DNA of 64,000 nucleotides, from assembly GCA_021787845.1 (NCBI GenBank), contig JAJYLH010000031.1, positions 1 to 64,000 of the forward strand, in the 5' to 3' direction. The position numbers and the translations under genes are program-made. Positions 1 through 9,778 of the stretch are shown here, one piece after another (position 1 is the first letter of the stretch; each line of letters opens with the position of its first letter). The stretch comes from Myxococcales bacterium (lineage in GTDB: Bacteria > Myxococcota > Myxococcia > Myxococcales > JAJYLH01). The notes beneath the pieces were generated by a model. That model saw only the letters and a list, made by a program, of their open reading frames with translations. It was not told the origin of the DNA and ran no database searches.

Positions 1-177
1 CACGACCCCCAAGACATCAAACACCACCGCGAAGACATCAAACACCACCGCGAAGACACCAAACGCCACCGCGAAGACACCAAACACCACCGCGAAGACA
101 TCAAACACCACCGCGAACACACCAAACACCACCGCGAACACACCAAACACCACCGCGAAGACATCAAGCCGGGGCGG
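1..177. repeat. 21-bp tandem repeat array (unit ~AAGACATCAAACACCACCGCG), about 8 copies, runs off the left window edge
   Basis: Direct reading: AAGACAYC(A)AACACCACCGCG recurs every 21 nt (positions 11, 32, 53...). Confidence 0.95.
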
Positions 178-574
178 AATTCTCCACCGACCGCTGCGTC
201 CTCGTCGACAATCATGCCTTTCGGGTCCGCTCCGACCGCCGGCGCAATTTTTTTCCAACGGCGAAGCCGGGCGCAGAATCTGCGCGGCACCCGGTCTCGC
301 GGACAGGTCGCCGGTGCCTGGATGGGAGCCGGCGGTCCCTCGACTGTGGTCGCGATGAGCGGTGATTCTCTCGGTGCAAGCCCGGTTTTCGAGGCACTTC
401 GGCTCGTCCCCGAAACCGCCGGGCCCCGGCCGGCGAGGCACTGGCACGAGGCGTCACGGCCCCGCGCGGCCGTGGCAGGAGAAATGCATCGGGAGATTTC
501 AACCCCGACGCTCGGCGGCATGTGGCCACTCTCAGCGGTTCGGGGCGGCCAAAACTGCGAAAGGCAGGGAAATC

Positions 575-1555
575 ATGGGCGGGCCGAGAAAGCACGATAC
601 GGATGAGAGCGCGAAGACGGCGGCGCCGGTGGCGCCCGAAACCGCCGAGGAGCGCGCGCCGACGCCAGCGCCGACGCCGGCCGAGGTGGAACTCGCCAGC
701 GTCCAGGCGGAGGTGAAGCACCGCGGTCGAATGACGACGACCCTCGACCGCACCGAGATGGCGGCCGTGGAGACGGAGGTCGGCAAGGCGATCGGCGATG
801 CCATCCCGCACCTCCAGGGCGACCCGAACAGTGCGGTCGCCAAGACGAACGCCGAGGCGCAGGCGCACGGCGCCGTCTGCGGGGAGGTCATCAGCAGCCT
901 CTTCGCGACGCTCGACGAGCAGATGAACACCCACGCGGTGACCGGCAGCATCATCTACACGCCGATGCAGAAGAAGCTGTCGGAAGAGCTCGCGGTGGTC
1001 GCCGGCGACGTGCAGGACACGATGCGCAGGCGGTTGACCAAGGACGATCCCATCGAGCGCGAGATTCGAAAGGCCTGCGGCGTCAACGAAGCGTACCTGA
1101 ACCCGGACTCCGGCTTCGACCAGCGCAACCGTGCCGGGCGGCAGATCGTGGCGCTCGAGGACCCCGAGAACCAGCCGACCTTCGACTTCTACCAGCTCAG
1201 CAACAAGATGTACGCCGCCCGGCTCCAGCCGAAGTACGACGCGCTCAAGGCCGAGTTGAAGAAGGGCGTCAAGTACGAGCGCACCGGCGACGTGAGCGAC
1301 AAGATCACCTACACGCTCCAGTGCATCGAGATCGCCGTCGAGCGCGCCGCCCAGTTTCTCCAGGACCATGGCGCCCCCGACAACGCCCAGAAGCTGCGCG
1401 ACAAGCTCCCCAAGCGGCACACGGCGGCCAAGCCCGCGTCGCAGCAATCTTCGAGCGGTGCCAAGACCGAGACCAAGGCGGAGACCGAAGCCGCGGCGGA
1501 GGCCAAGACGGAGCCCCACGATACGGCCGAGACCGAGAAGCACGATAAGAAGTAG
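575..1555 (+). CDS. hypothetical protein, alanine/glutamate-rich termini
   Basis: Part of ORF 362..1555; internal ATG at 575 (MGGPRKHDTDESAKTAAPVAPE) preceded by purine-rich ggcaggga. No family recognised. Confidence 0.6.
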   Translation: MGGPRKHDTDESAKTAAPVAPETAEERAPTPAPTPAEVELASVQAEVKHRGRMTTTLDRTEMAAVETEVGKAIGDAIPHLQGDPNSAVAKTNAEAQAHGAVCGEVISSLFATLDEQMNTHAVTGSIIYTPMQKKLSEELAVVAGDVQDTMRRRLTKDDPIEREIRKACGVNEAYLNPDSGFDQRNRAGRQIVALEDPENQPTFDFYQLSNKMYAARLQPKYDALKAELKKGVKYERTGDVSDKITYTLQCIEIAVERAAQFLQDHGAPDNAQKLRDKLPKRHTAAKPASQQSSSGAKTETKAETEAAAEAKTEPHDTAETEKHDKK

Positions 1556-1593
1556 GAACGCCCGACGAAATTCGCGCGTGCACGGCCTCCAGC

Positions 1594-1621
1594 CTATCCG
1601 GGCACCGTAGTGCCCGGATAG
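1594..1621. terminator. perfect 12-bp stem / 4-nt loop hairpin downstream of 575..1555 (no clear T-tract)
   Basis: CTATCCGGGCAC-CGTA-GTGCCCGGATAG. Confidence 0.45.
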
Positions 1622-2217
1622 CGCATGGCTTTGGCCACGCGAACTCGCCTCCTGAAAGCCGTCTTCGGCCCCTGGCCACCTCCGCAGGGACGAAGGCAGG
1701 CCGCCGGCATCATGTGCATCCGGCGTGGCGCGCGCATAGCGAAGTATGCACCCGCGACTTCTGCGATGAGCAAGGAGTTGGAGGTGCAACGTCCCTCGCA
1801 TCCAGGCACAACGCGCGCATAGCGAGGTAGGCACCATGACAACCACGACCCGCAAGGTGTCGTAGATGCAACGCCTCCACCCACGACAGCCGGGGGCACG
1901 GCCGGCCGGCACGAACGTTGCAAGAAAGAAAACGCAGCGCAGGTCTGGTCTTCCCTGGCGAGCCGAACATCCATCAGACACCGAGATCAGCTCACTTTGT
2001 CTTCCGCCCCCGCCAATCCCATCGACGTCCGCCCGCGCCGCCCCAACGTGGGCGAGGGTCGCGCATCCTGAGGAGACTCCCGATGACCGCCTCTGCTCGT
2101 GCTCTCATTGCGGCAAGTAGCCGCACCACGACTGCCCCCCCCTGCCATATCCGCCTGGCTGGTGGCCTCCTGCCGGCCGACGCGGCCCCGGCGACTGCGA
2201 ACGAGGCCATTTCGTCG

Positions 2218-5200
2218 ATGGGCCGTGGGGGTAAACCCATCCTCCTCGTCTCGCGCTGCCTCGCCATCCTCATCGCGCTCGGCCTGACGGTCGGGACTTC
2301 CGGCGCGGCGCGCGCGACCAGCGCATCCTGGGCCATCGACCCGCACTTCCGTCGGGTCGGGCTCGAGCGAGCCCAGTCGCCGTACCGGTTCGGCCGGCCG
2401 TCGGTCGACGAGTTCTCCGGAACCCTGAAATACCACATCGACCTGCACCTCCCCCGGAACAGAGGCCGCGTCCAGCCGGAGCTCCGCCTCGACTACGAGC
2501 CGGGTGTCTACGGCATCGCTGACGGCTGGGGGCTGGGCACCTCATGCATCTCGCACGCCAAAGACGAAGGCGCGGTCGACCTCCAGTCCTTCGAGTCGTT
2601 TGTCTACGTTCGCGACAACCACGTCACGCGTCTCATCGACGAAGGATTCATCACTGACGGCGCGGGTGAGCCTGTTCACCGCTACCTCGGGCAACGGGAG
2701 GGCACAGTTCGATACGACTACTACCCGACCCGGGGCGCATGCGACAATTCCAGTCCGCCTCACTGCACGGGAGAGTGGGAGGTCAAACCACTCGATGGCA
2801 CCCGTAGCGTCTACGATGCTGTGCAGGCCGACGCCTACGGACAGACCGACGCTTGGTGCATCAACTATGCGGACGATGCGCCGTACGTTGGAGGAACCGG
2901 CGCGCTGAACAGAGTGAAGTACGACTGGAGCAAACATGGCGGCTGGTACGAGCTGGACCAGGTGCACTACCTTAACCTCCAGACCGATCCAACCCAGGTC
3001 CCCTCGGCTCCGGGCTACACGCCTGGCAACAGCTCGTGGGGCGTGAACGTGGTCCTCCACTACGACACTGGAGACAACCAACGAGAGGACTATCGCAGCG
3101 GGACATCAGGAGTGACGCCGCGGGCGAATCGTCTGCGCGAGATCGACGCCTACGATGGCGATGTCACAACGGGCCGACTGATCGGCAAGACGACACTACA
3201 ATACGATGGGAGCGGGAATCCGCTGGACGATAGCCGGCCAACACAGGTTACCCTCTTTCCAGATTCATCCGACAACGATCCTGCGCATGTGTTGGGCTAC
3301 ATCTTTTCTTACGATGATCCAGCCGCGCCTGTAGTAGCGGGCGACCCCTACTTGCTACCAACACAAGGTCTTGAACAAACCACCTATGACACCACTGGTG
3401 GTGTTACGCAGGAGGCCGCGTATGTCGACGTGACAGGAGACGGAATTCCCGACCTGGTGGTCCTGGACAATCCCTCTTGCTCGGTGATTCCCTTGGATCA
3501 GAACCGCGAGAACCGCGCTGAGGTCTATCCAGGCCTGACGTCAGCACCGTACCTGGGAGGTTCGCCGATTTCAGTCTCTTTGGGCCACGGCTGTCTCAAT
3601 CACGCGCTCGGAAAGGGAAGCGTGGCCGACTACGATAGTATACTGGTCGATTGGAACGGTGACGGCCTCGTCGATCGCGTACTGACCGTGAATGACCCGG
3701 CTACCGGCGCGCTAGAATTCGAGGTTGACCTTTCGGAGCCGCAGGACGCGAACGGGCTTCATCTCTTCGCTGATGGTCCCCACTTCTTGAGCATCCCCTT
3801 CAGTAACGACTTTCCGCCAACGATGCGCCAAGAGGTCGCGGGGGTGGGGCCTGAGTACACGTCGATCGACCTTATCGACATGAACGGGGATGGGCGCCCC
3901 GATCTCGTCGTACCGAAGGGTGATGGCACATGGATGGTCTACTACAACCGTGGCTTCAGCCTCGACGGACCCCACACTGTTCAGATTCCATGGGAAGCCT
4001 ACTACGCCTGTCCAGACCTCACCACGTCCTGCACCCACAGTAGCACCTCGAACGCGACTGGAAGCAACATTAGCCTCGAAACGATCCGCGTTGAGGACAT
4101 CAACGGGGATCATCTCCCGGATCTCATCGTCTATGCTCCGGACGAATTTGGTGAGATGATGGTCTTCTTGAACGATGGGAATGGCGGATTCGACGCGACG
4201 CCGTCATATGATTGGAGCACGGTACCAGATCCCGCCGGTGGAACCAACACGCTGACCACGCTCCAGGTTATGACGGGCCCGCCATGCTCGGTGCAGGATC
4301 AAGCCCTTACTGGCCGCAGGCAGGTTGATACTGAGCTGGTCGACATCAACGGTGATGGGCTACCGGACATGGTGATGGACACGAGCACTAGTACCGGCAG
4401 AGCGTTCGAGGTTGCTCTGAACACGGGAAGTGGCTTCGACCCATTTCGGACCGAATGGCAGGACGACGGCAAGGGCTACGGGACCTCGGCCATCAACGTG
4501 ACGTCGTGCAGCGTTGACAGTTACGGGGACATTACCGACACAGCGCAGGAAGAGGTTATTGACCTCGACGGGGACGGTGCGGCAGATTGGCTTGAGTATG
4601 AGGGGCCACAGTTCTCGTCTGCCACCGAGACCTACATGCCCACGATGGTAGCATTCACGACGGCTAGCACCGACGCTGCGCCGGGAGTTGCCTACCCTGT
4701 CGGCGCTTTAGCAAGCGTTCTCGAACCCTACGGTGCCAAATGGTTCGACTACTGTAGCGCGGCAACCTGCGGGGACGACTATGCGGTGTTTCCGTCCTAC
4801 CTGACCGGTACTCTGCAGCCGCAATTCTGGACCGGGACCGCCCTGCAGGGACCACGTACCCCGCTCGCGCGGACGTTTGTCGAGCCCAAAGCGGGGCAGT
4901 ACGAAGAGACCGACTACCGCTATGGCGATCCGGTCTACGACGCGGAGAACCGTTCGTTCGGCGGCTTTACGTGGACCGATCGCCTGGAGTCCGCGCGCCA
5001 ACGATTGGTGCGAACGAGCTTCAACACAACTGGAGAACTGATCGGAAGCGTTGGCGCTGATTTGCAGTCCGAAGCAACTGGTGAAATGTCGAAGGCTTCA
5101 AGTCCAGCAACCACGGAACCGGACAATGGTAATGGCACATCCAAGGCCCCCCCCAATCCTGGTGGGAAGCTTGGCGGCCCCGAACACCGTGCGAAGGTTG

Positions 5201-5457
5201 AGGACGTTGCAAGGGATGTGAAGGATCGTGGACTGGAGCCGGTGAGGGAGCACCGAGTTGATACGCCAGGCGGAACGAAGAGCTACCGCTCCGTGGACGT
5301 TGCCGCCAAGAATGGGAACGGCGACGTGGTGGAAATGCACCAGGTCGGTCGCCAAACGAAGGGTGGGCTGCCCGTGGCACGCGAGCGCAGGGCGCTTGAC
5401 GACATCAAGAAGGCTTCGGGTGTGACTCCGACCTTTCACCCTTACAACATGAACTAG
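2218..5457 (+). CDS. SpvB/TcB-like protein with FG-GAP/VCBS repeats and a C-terminal Rhs-type nuclease-like toxin domain
   Basis: N-terminal signal-like segment, SpvB-like 'EFSGTLKYHIDLHLPRNRGRVQPELRLDYEPG..GWGLG', several DxNGDGxxD FG-GAP motifs, C-terminal 'EHRAKVEDVARDVKDRGL...VDVAAKNGNGDVVEMHQVGRQTKGGLPVARERRALDDI', resembling C-terminal domains of Rhs/polymorphic toxins. ORF opens at 1918; start chosen at 2218. Confidence 0.75.
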   Translation: MGRGGKPILLVSRCLAILIALGLTVGTSGAARATSASWAIDPHFRRVGLERAQSPYRFGRPSVDEFSGTLKYHIDLHLPRNRGRVQPELRLDYEPGVYGIADGWGLGTSCISHAKDEGAVDLQSFESFVYVRDNHVTRLIDEGFITDGAGEPVHRYLGQREGTVRYDYYPTRGACDNSSPPHCTGEWEVKPLDGTRSVYDAVQADAYGQTDAWCINYADDAPYVGGTGALNRVKYDWSKHGGWYELDQVHYLNLQTDPTQVPSAPGYTPGNSSWGVNVVLHYDTGDNQREDYRSGTSGVTPRANRLREIDAYDGDVTTGRLIGKTTLQYDGSGNPLDDSRPTQVTLFPDSSDNDPAHVLGYIFSYDDPAAPVVAGDPYLLPTQGLEQTTYDTTGGVTQEAAYVDVTGDGIPDLVVLDNPSCSVIPLDQNRENRAEVYPGLTSAPYLGGSPISVSLGHGCLNHALGKGSVADYDSILVDWNGDGLVDRVLTVNDPATGALEFEVDLSEPQDANGLHLFADGPHFLSIPFSNDFPPTMRQEVAGVGPEYTSIDLIDMNGDGRPDLVVPKGDGTWMVYYNRGFSLDGPHTVQIPWEAYYACPDLTTSCTHSSTSNATGSNISLETIRVEDINGDHLPDLIVYAPDEFGEMMVFLNDGNGGFDATPSYDWSTVPDPAGGTNTLTTLQVMTGPPCSVQDQALTGRRQVDTELVDINGDGLPDMVMDTSTSTGRAFEVALNTGSGFDPFRTEWQDDGKGYGTSAINVTSCSVDSYGDITDTAQEEVIDLDGDGAADWLEYEGPQFSSATETYMPTMVAFTTASTDAAPGVAYPVGALASVLEPYGAKWFDYCSAATCGDDYAVFPSYLTGTLQPQFWTGTALQGPRTPLARTFVEPKAGQYEETDYRYGDPVYDAENRSFGGFTWTDRLESARQRLVRTSFNTTGELIGSVGADLQSEATGEMSKASSPATTEPDNGNGTSKAPPNPGGKLGGPEHRAKVEDVARDVKDRGLEPVREHRVDTPGGTKSYRSVDVAAKNGNGDVVEMHQVGRQTKGGLPVARERRALDDIKKASGVTPTFHPYNMN

Positions 5458-5470
5458 GGGCACGAGCAGC

Positions 5471-6004
5471 ATGGGTCGCCAAATTAGTTTCTTCGCAACA
5501 CCCAAGGACCTGAGTGGAGTGGAGGCAGAAGTACGGCGCTCCCGTCCGCTGCTGCTGTTGACCGCTCTGTCGGAGTCGCCAGAGCCGGGGATCGTCGAGG
5601 GTATGTGCGTTAATGCGATGGGTAGGGAGAGTCTGAGGCTTTACATGGTTCGTCCGTCTGACAAGCTGGCAGTGGTAACACGGCAGCTTCGAAGCGGCCG
5701 CGGGTGGGCGGTTGACGAGCCGAGATCCCCCGTCGTTGAGCTGGATCGATCGTATTTCGATGGGGAACGGCTCAGCAAGGGAAGAGTGTACTACGAACCG
5801 GGCTACTATAGTTCGGAGCGCCAATGGATCGAGAAGTCTCCGGCGTTCATCAAGTGGGCCGACGGCATCTTCAGGACGGTGCGAAAGGTACTACTGCGGG
5901 ATGCGGGGTTGAATGCCTACCTTGGCAAGGAAGCGGCGGATTGGCGCGAACGAACTGGTGCGCAACAGACTCGGATGCAGGATGCATTGGTTCGTGGCGG
6001 GTGA
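5471..6004 (+). CDS. small protein directly downstream of toxin-like ORF, putative cognate immunity protein
   Basis: 13 bp after the toxin-like ORF, same strand, starts MGRQISFFATPKDLSGVEAEV; position and size typical of an immunity gene. Confidence 0.55.
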   Translation: MGRQISFFATPKDLSGVEAEVRRSRPLLLLTALSESPEPGIVEGMCVNAMGRESLRLYMVRPSDKLAVVTRQLRSGRGWAVDEPRSPVVELDRSYFDGERLSKGRVYYEPGYYSSERQWIEKSPAFIKWADGIFRTVRKVLLRDAGLNAYLGKEAADWRERTGAQQTRMQDALVRGG

Positions 6005-6020
6005 GGCGGGAAGGACGACG

Positions 6021-9000
6021 ATGTGTGCAGAGCCAAAGAAACCCGCCGTGCGCTGGCTTCCGAGTGCATCGCTTGCATGTGCGTTGCTATGCGGACTTGC
6101 CGTCGCGGCCCCAAGAGCTATTGCATCCGGCGTTCCCCTGCCCCCTCCCACCGGTGCCTGGCGCTGGCTGCACCCTGCGTTCGGCGCGCCGACGCTGAAG
6201 GCGATCACGGTTCAAGGCATGGGTAACGATTTCTCGGCTCTTGCGGTTGGCTCGGGCGGAACGGTGCTCTTGACCATGAACGGGGCGAAGACCTGGAAGC
6301 TTTGCAACGTGCCGCCGGGCACGGGCGAGCTCGACTCGGTGATGTATGATACGGGAATTTTCATCGCTTGCGGCCGACACGGAACGATAATCCGATCTGC
6401 CAACAATGGACCGGAGTTCTGTGACTTTGTCGGCGTGTCAGTCCCGCGTCTGCTTCCGCTGGGGGTTCCTCCCGATCTCATTTGTTCTCCGGGCGGGCCG
6501 ATCGTCGCATCCGATGGCACCCTCTACGGGCTGAGCAGTGCCTACCAACTTCGGGTGTTGGGGAGCGTTGATGGTTTCACTCCGAGGGCGGCCTGGTATT
6601 CCGGTCGTGAGGGATTCATCGTGGGAGGGGACGGAGACACGGGGATCATCGCGGAGGACGCCGCGATGTGGCCCCCCAGAGCGGACCGAGGGTTCAACGT
6701 CGTCCACACCGCGTCAGGCGGGGTCTATCAGGCGGTAAGCGGCTCATTCGGTCCTGACGGAACGAAGACGCCGTTTGTCCTTGCGGCGGGCACGACGTCG
6801 CCGCCCGCGGTCTACGCGGCTCCGAGCTCGTCGACAGAGACGTGGACGGACATCCCACTGCCTGCGACTGGTGTCCAAGGCGCGTTGATCTTCTATTACA
6901 ACAACTACTCCGACTGGGACCCGGAGGCCTACACGGAGATGTGGTTCGGCACCGACACCGGCCTTTGGGACTACCGGATCGGAGACACGAACTTCGAGCG
7001 ACAGCTCGGTCCCAGCCCTCGGGTCTTCGCGATCGTGCAGAGCCCCAAAGACACGGCGGAGCCTCAGGTCCTTGCTTTCGGCGAGGGCGGCTCGATCTAC
7101 GACGCGATGTACCACACGGGCGCGCCAACGATCATCAATGGCGGGCAGACGCAGTCGTACACGGCCGCGGCGTTTCCCACGGGCGATGGCGAGCTGGGAT
7201 TCGTGGGAGCCACGGACGGGCCGACCACGCGCCTGCTCATCACGGCGGACGGAGGCAACACGTTCAAGCCCGTGGAGACCGTGACGTCACCAGTGGTGAG
7301 CATCGACGCGGTGGACGCGCTGCATGTGTTTGCTCTGGTCAGCGACGGCGGCCTCTATGCGACCGAGGACGGCGGCACGACGTGGACGCGCGAGAGCACG
7401 GTCGCGAATCACCCGGCGGCGGTCGTGTTCACATCCCCGACCACGGGCTTTGTGGCAGGCGATGGCATCTTGCAATCGACGGACGGCGGCGCGACATGGC
7501 AAGCAGTGAGTGCGGTGGGGACCGCGCGGTTCGTTGCGCTCGCCCGCGGACCAAGTGGCGCGGTGGCGGCGACGACAGCGGGCTCCATCTGGACATTCGA
7601 CCGCGGGGCGTGGACGTCCGTCAAATCGACCTCCAGTGTGTGCCAGCTCGCCACGATCGCGTTCGAAGCGGATGGCACGATCGTGGCCGGAGGAAGCAGC
7701 GGCAACGGGGGTTGCGTCGAAGAGGTTTCGAACGCAGGTTCCTCAACCACGATCCAGAACCCAAAGGCTATCCATTCGCTTGCGGCGGTCGGAAAGCGTC
7801 TGTTTGCGCTCTTCGCGGATGGTCACGTCTCCGAGTTGCTGGCCGACGGGACCGAGACGAACTCCCTTGGCACTGGCTCCAAGCTGAACGGACTCGTCGC
7901 TCGTAAGACCGTGGACCCCTGGGGGAACCCCCATCCAGCTCCGATGGCGTTTGGCGACTTCGGGGCGCTACTGGTGTTCGATGACGGCGCGGCGCCCGTC
8001 TTGACCAAGGGGCCGCGCGTTTCTGTCCAGCCGACGATGATGACACTGTCCACGGGTCAGGTCGGTACGTTGACCGCGACCGCGACCGACCTTGCCGGAC
8101 TGCCGGTTTCGTTTTCTTGGAGCGATCCGGGGGACGACGGCCTCCAGTTCGGTTCGCCCAACAAGGCACAGACCACCGTGATCTGGGCTCAGCAGCCGTT
8201 CCTCGCGGTCGAGGCCACTGCGGAGGTGACGGCCTGTGATCTAACGGGGGCGTGTTCGAGCGCCCATGCCGTCGTCGGCTCGAAGGCACCGACGACCGAC
8301 CAGGCTCCGGTCGCCGTCGTCAAGGGCACGGCCGTCGAAACCGGTCAACCGTTCTTCCTCGACGCCTCGGCGTCCTACGATCCCGATGGCGAGCCGATCT
8401 CGTTTGCGTGGAAGCAGCTCTCCGGCACGCCCGCGCCGATCGAAAGCTCGACGGCAGGGCCGGTCTTGGCCGGCGATGCGCCGGACACGCCGGGCACTCT
8501 CGTCTTCGAGCTGAAGGTCGCGGACCCCGAAGGGCTCACGGGACGGATCGAGGTTCTGGTCGTGGTCGCCGCTCCCGGCCAGAACATTCCGCCGGTGGCG
8601 ATGACCAAGGGCGATATCACCTACACGTATTCGGATTCGGCGTTCACGCTCGACGCGACGGACTCGTACGATCCGGACGATGCAATCTCGTCTTTCGAGT
8701 GGGAAGAGATCTCAGGCCCGCCGCTGCCTTACCTCTCTTCGCCGGAACCCGGGCCTTCCGGCCTGTTCTTCGTGTGGCTGGACCTTGTCGGCGAGGATAC
8801 CTCCGACTATCGGTTCGTGGTCCGCGTGTGCGACGTGCGAGGTGCCTGCTCGGAAGCGAGAGAGAACGTGTATGCGGCGGACAAGGTGCCGCCTGGCGAC
8901 AAGCCGCCTATTGCGTCCGCGGGCGTGTACTACACGACAACGGTGGGTGTTCCGATCACTCTGTGGGGCGAAAATTTGTCGCCGCAGGACGAATACGAAC

Positions 9001-9464
9001 CGCTCACGTACGAATGGAGCATCGTCTCGGGAACCGAAGGGATAATCGTATCGGCCGACACCGCCGACCCGAGGTTCGTTCCGACTGCGCCGACGCCGCC
9101 CGATGCGCCCATGGTCGTGCAGCTCAAAGTCTGCGACCCGTGGGCCGTTTGCGGGACCGACCTCGCAAAAATCTGGATTCTCCCTGCATCAGGCGGCAAC
9201 TCCGGCAGCGGAACGCCCCCAAACCCGGATGGCGGAAGCATGACCAACTCGGACGGCGGAAGCATGACCAACTCGGACGGCGGAAGCGTCACCAACCCGG
9301 ATGGCGGTACCATCGCCACCTCGGATACCGGCACGTCTGACCTGGCGCGCGATCGCGCGCGTGCGGCGCAGGGCTTCGCGGTGGTGTTTGGTGTCTTCGC
9401 GGTGGTGTTTGATGTCTTCGCGGTCGGGTTTGCGGCTAAGACCCATGGCATGACGGCCAGATGA
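6021..9464 (+). CDS. secreted BNR/Ycf48-like propeller protein with PKD/Ig-like domains
   Basis: Signal-peptide-like N-terminus, repeated 'TxDGGxTW' motifs, 'DASASYDPDGEPISFAWKQLSG' PKD-type motifs, C-terminal (N/P)(S/P)DGGSMTN repeats. Start ATG 6021. Confidence 0.65.
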   Translation: MCAEPKKPAVRWLPSASLACALLCGLAVAAPRAIASGVPLPPPTGAWRWLHPAFGAPTLKAITVQGMGNDFSALAVGSGGTVLLTMNGAKTWKLCNVPPGTGELDSVMYDTGIFIACGRHGTIIRSANNGPEFCDFVGVSVPRLLPLGVPPDLICSPGGPIVASDGTLYGLSSAYQLRVLGSVDGFTPRAAWYSGREGFIVGGDGDTGIIAEDAAMWPPRADRGFNVVHTASGGVYQAVSGSFGPDGTKTPFVLAAGTTSPPAVYAAPSSSTETWTDIPLPATGVQGALIFYYNNYSDWDPEAYTEMWFGTDTGLWDYRIGDTNFERQLGPSPRVFAIVQSPKDTAEPQVLAFGEGGSIYDAMYHTGAPTIINGGQTQSYTAAAFPTGDGELGFVGATDGPTTRLLITADGGNTFKPVETVTSPVVSIDAVDALHVFALVSDGGLYATEDGGTTWTRESTVANHPAAVVFTSPTTGFVAGDGILQSTDGGATWQAVSAVGTARFVALARGPSGAVAATTAGSIWTFDRGAWTSVKSTSSVCQLATIAFEADGTIVAGGSSGNGGCVEEVSNAGSSTTIQNPKAIHSLAAVGKRLFALFADGHVSELLADGTETNSLGTGSKLNGLVARKTVDPWGNPHPAPMAFGDFGALLVFDDGAAPVLTKGPRVSVQPTMMTLSTGQVGTLTATATDLAGLPVSFSWSDPGDDGLQFGSPNKAQTTVIWAQQPFLAVEATAEVTACDLTGACSSAHAVVGSKAPTTDQAPVAVVKGTAVETGQPFFLDASASYDPDGEPISFAWKQLSGTPAPIESSTAGPVLAGDAPDTPGTLVFELKVADPEGLTGRIEVLVVVAAPGQNIPPVAMTKGDITYTYSDSAFTLDATDSYDPDDAISSFEWEEISGPPLPYLSSPEPGPSGLFFVWLDLVGEDTSDYRFVVRVCDVRGACSEARENVYAADKVPPGDKPPIASAGVYYTTTVGVPITLWGENLSPQDEYEPLTYEWSIVSGTEGIIVSADTADPRFVPTAPTPPDAPMVVQLKVCDPWAVCGTDLAKIWILPASGGNSGSGTPPNPDGGSMTNSDGGSMTNSDGGSVTNPDGGTIATSDTGTSDLARDRARAAQGFAVVFGVFAVVFDVFAVGFAAKTHGMTAR
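9373..9433. repeat. three copies of the window-start 21-bp repeat in inverted orientation
   Basis: TTCGCGGTGGTGTTTGGTGTC/TTCGCGGTGGTGTTTGATGTC is the reverse complement of the 1-177 repeat unit. Confidence 0.9.
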
Positions 9465-9546
9465 AAACCTTCGTGGTTCAAGGTGCTCAACCTGAACGAA
9501 CCATCCTGCCCGGTTGACGCACTTGGAGCCGGACAAGGGAGGCGGG

Positions 9547-9765
9547 GGTATCTCCTTCGTTCAGGTTGGCGCTTTCAGGGAATATCCGCTTCATCCCATC
9601 TGAGGGGCGGAGGTCTCCAGTGGAGACCGACGGACGGTTCTTGGTCGGCCGGACTCGAAGGGCGGGCGGATATTCCCGCGCCCCGCTCGTCCTTCGAGTC
9701 CGCTCGCAAAGAGCGCTCGCTCCCCTCAGGATGAGCGGGGGTGCAACCTGAACGAAGCCGATACC
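9547..9765. repeat. imperfect inverted repeat (foldback) in a convergent intergenic region
   Basis: Outer arms GGTATCTCCTTCGTTCAGGTTG ... CAACCTGAACGAAGCCGATACC; inner matches include GGAATATCCGC / GCGGATATTCC. Confidence 0.75.
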
Positions 9766-9778
9766 CGCACACGGGAGA

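Noticed and set aside
1-177. CRISPR array
   Set aside because: Units are contiguous 21-bp repeats with no unique spacers; no cas genes in the window.
212-1981. 589-aa minus-strand ORF
   Set aside because: Opposite a better-supported plus ORF; biased composition and crosses intergenic hairpin.
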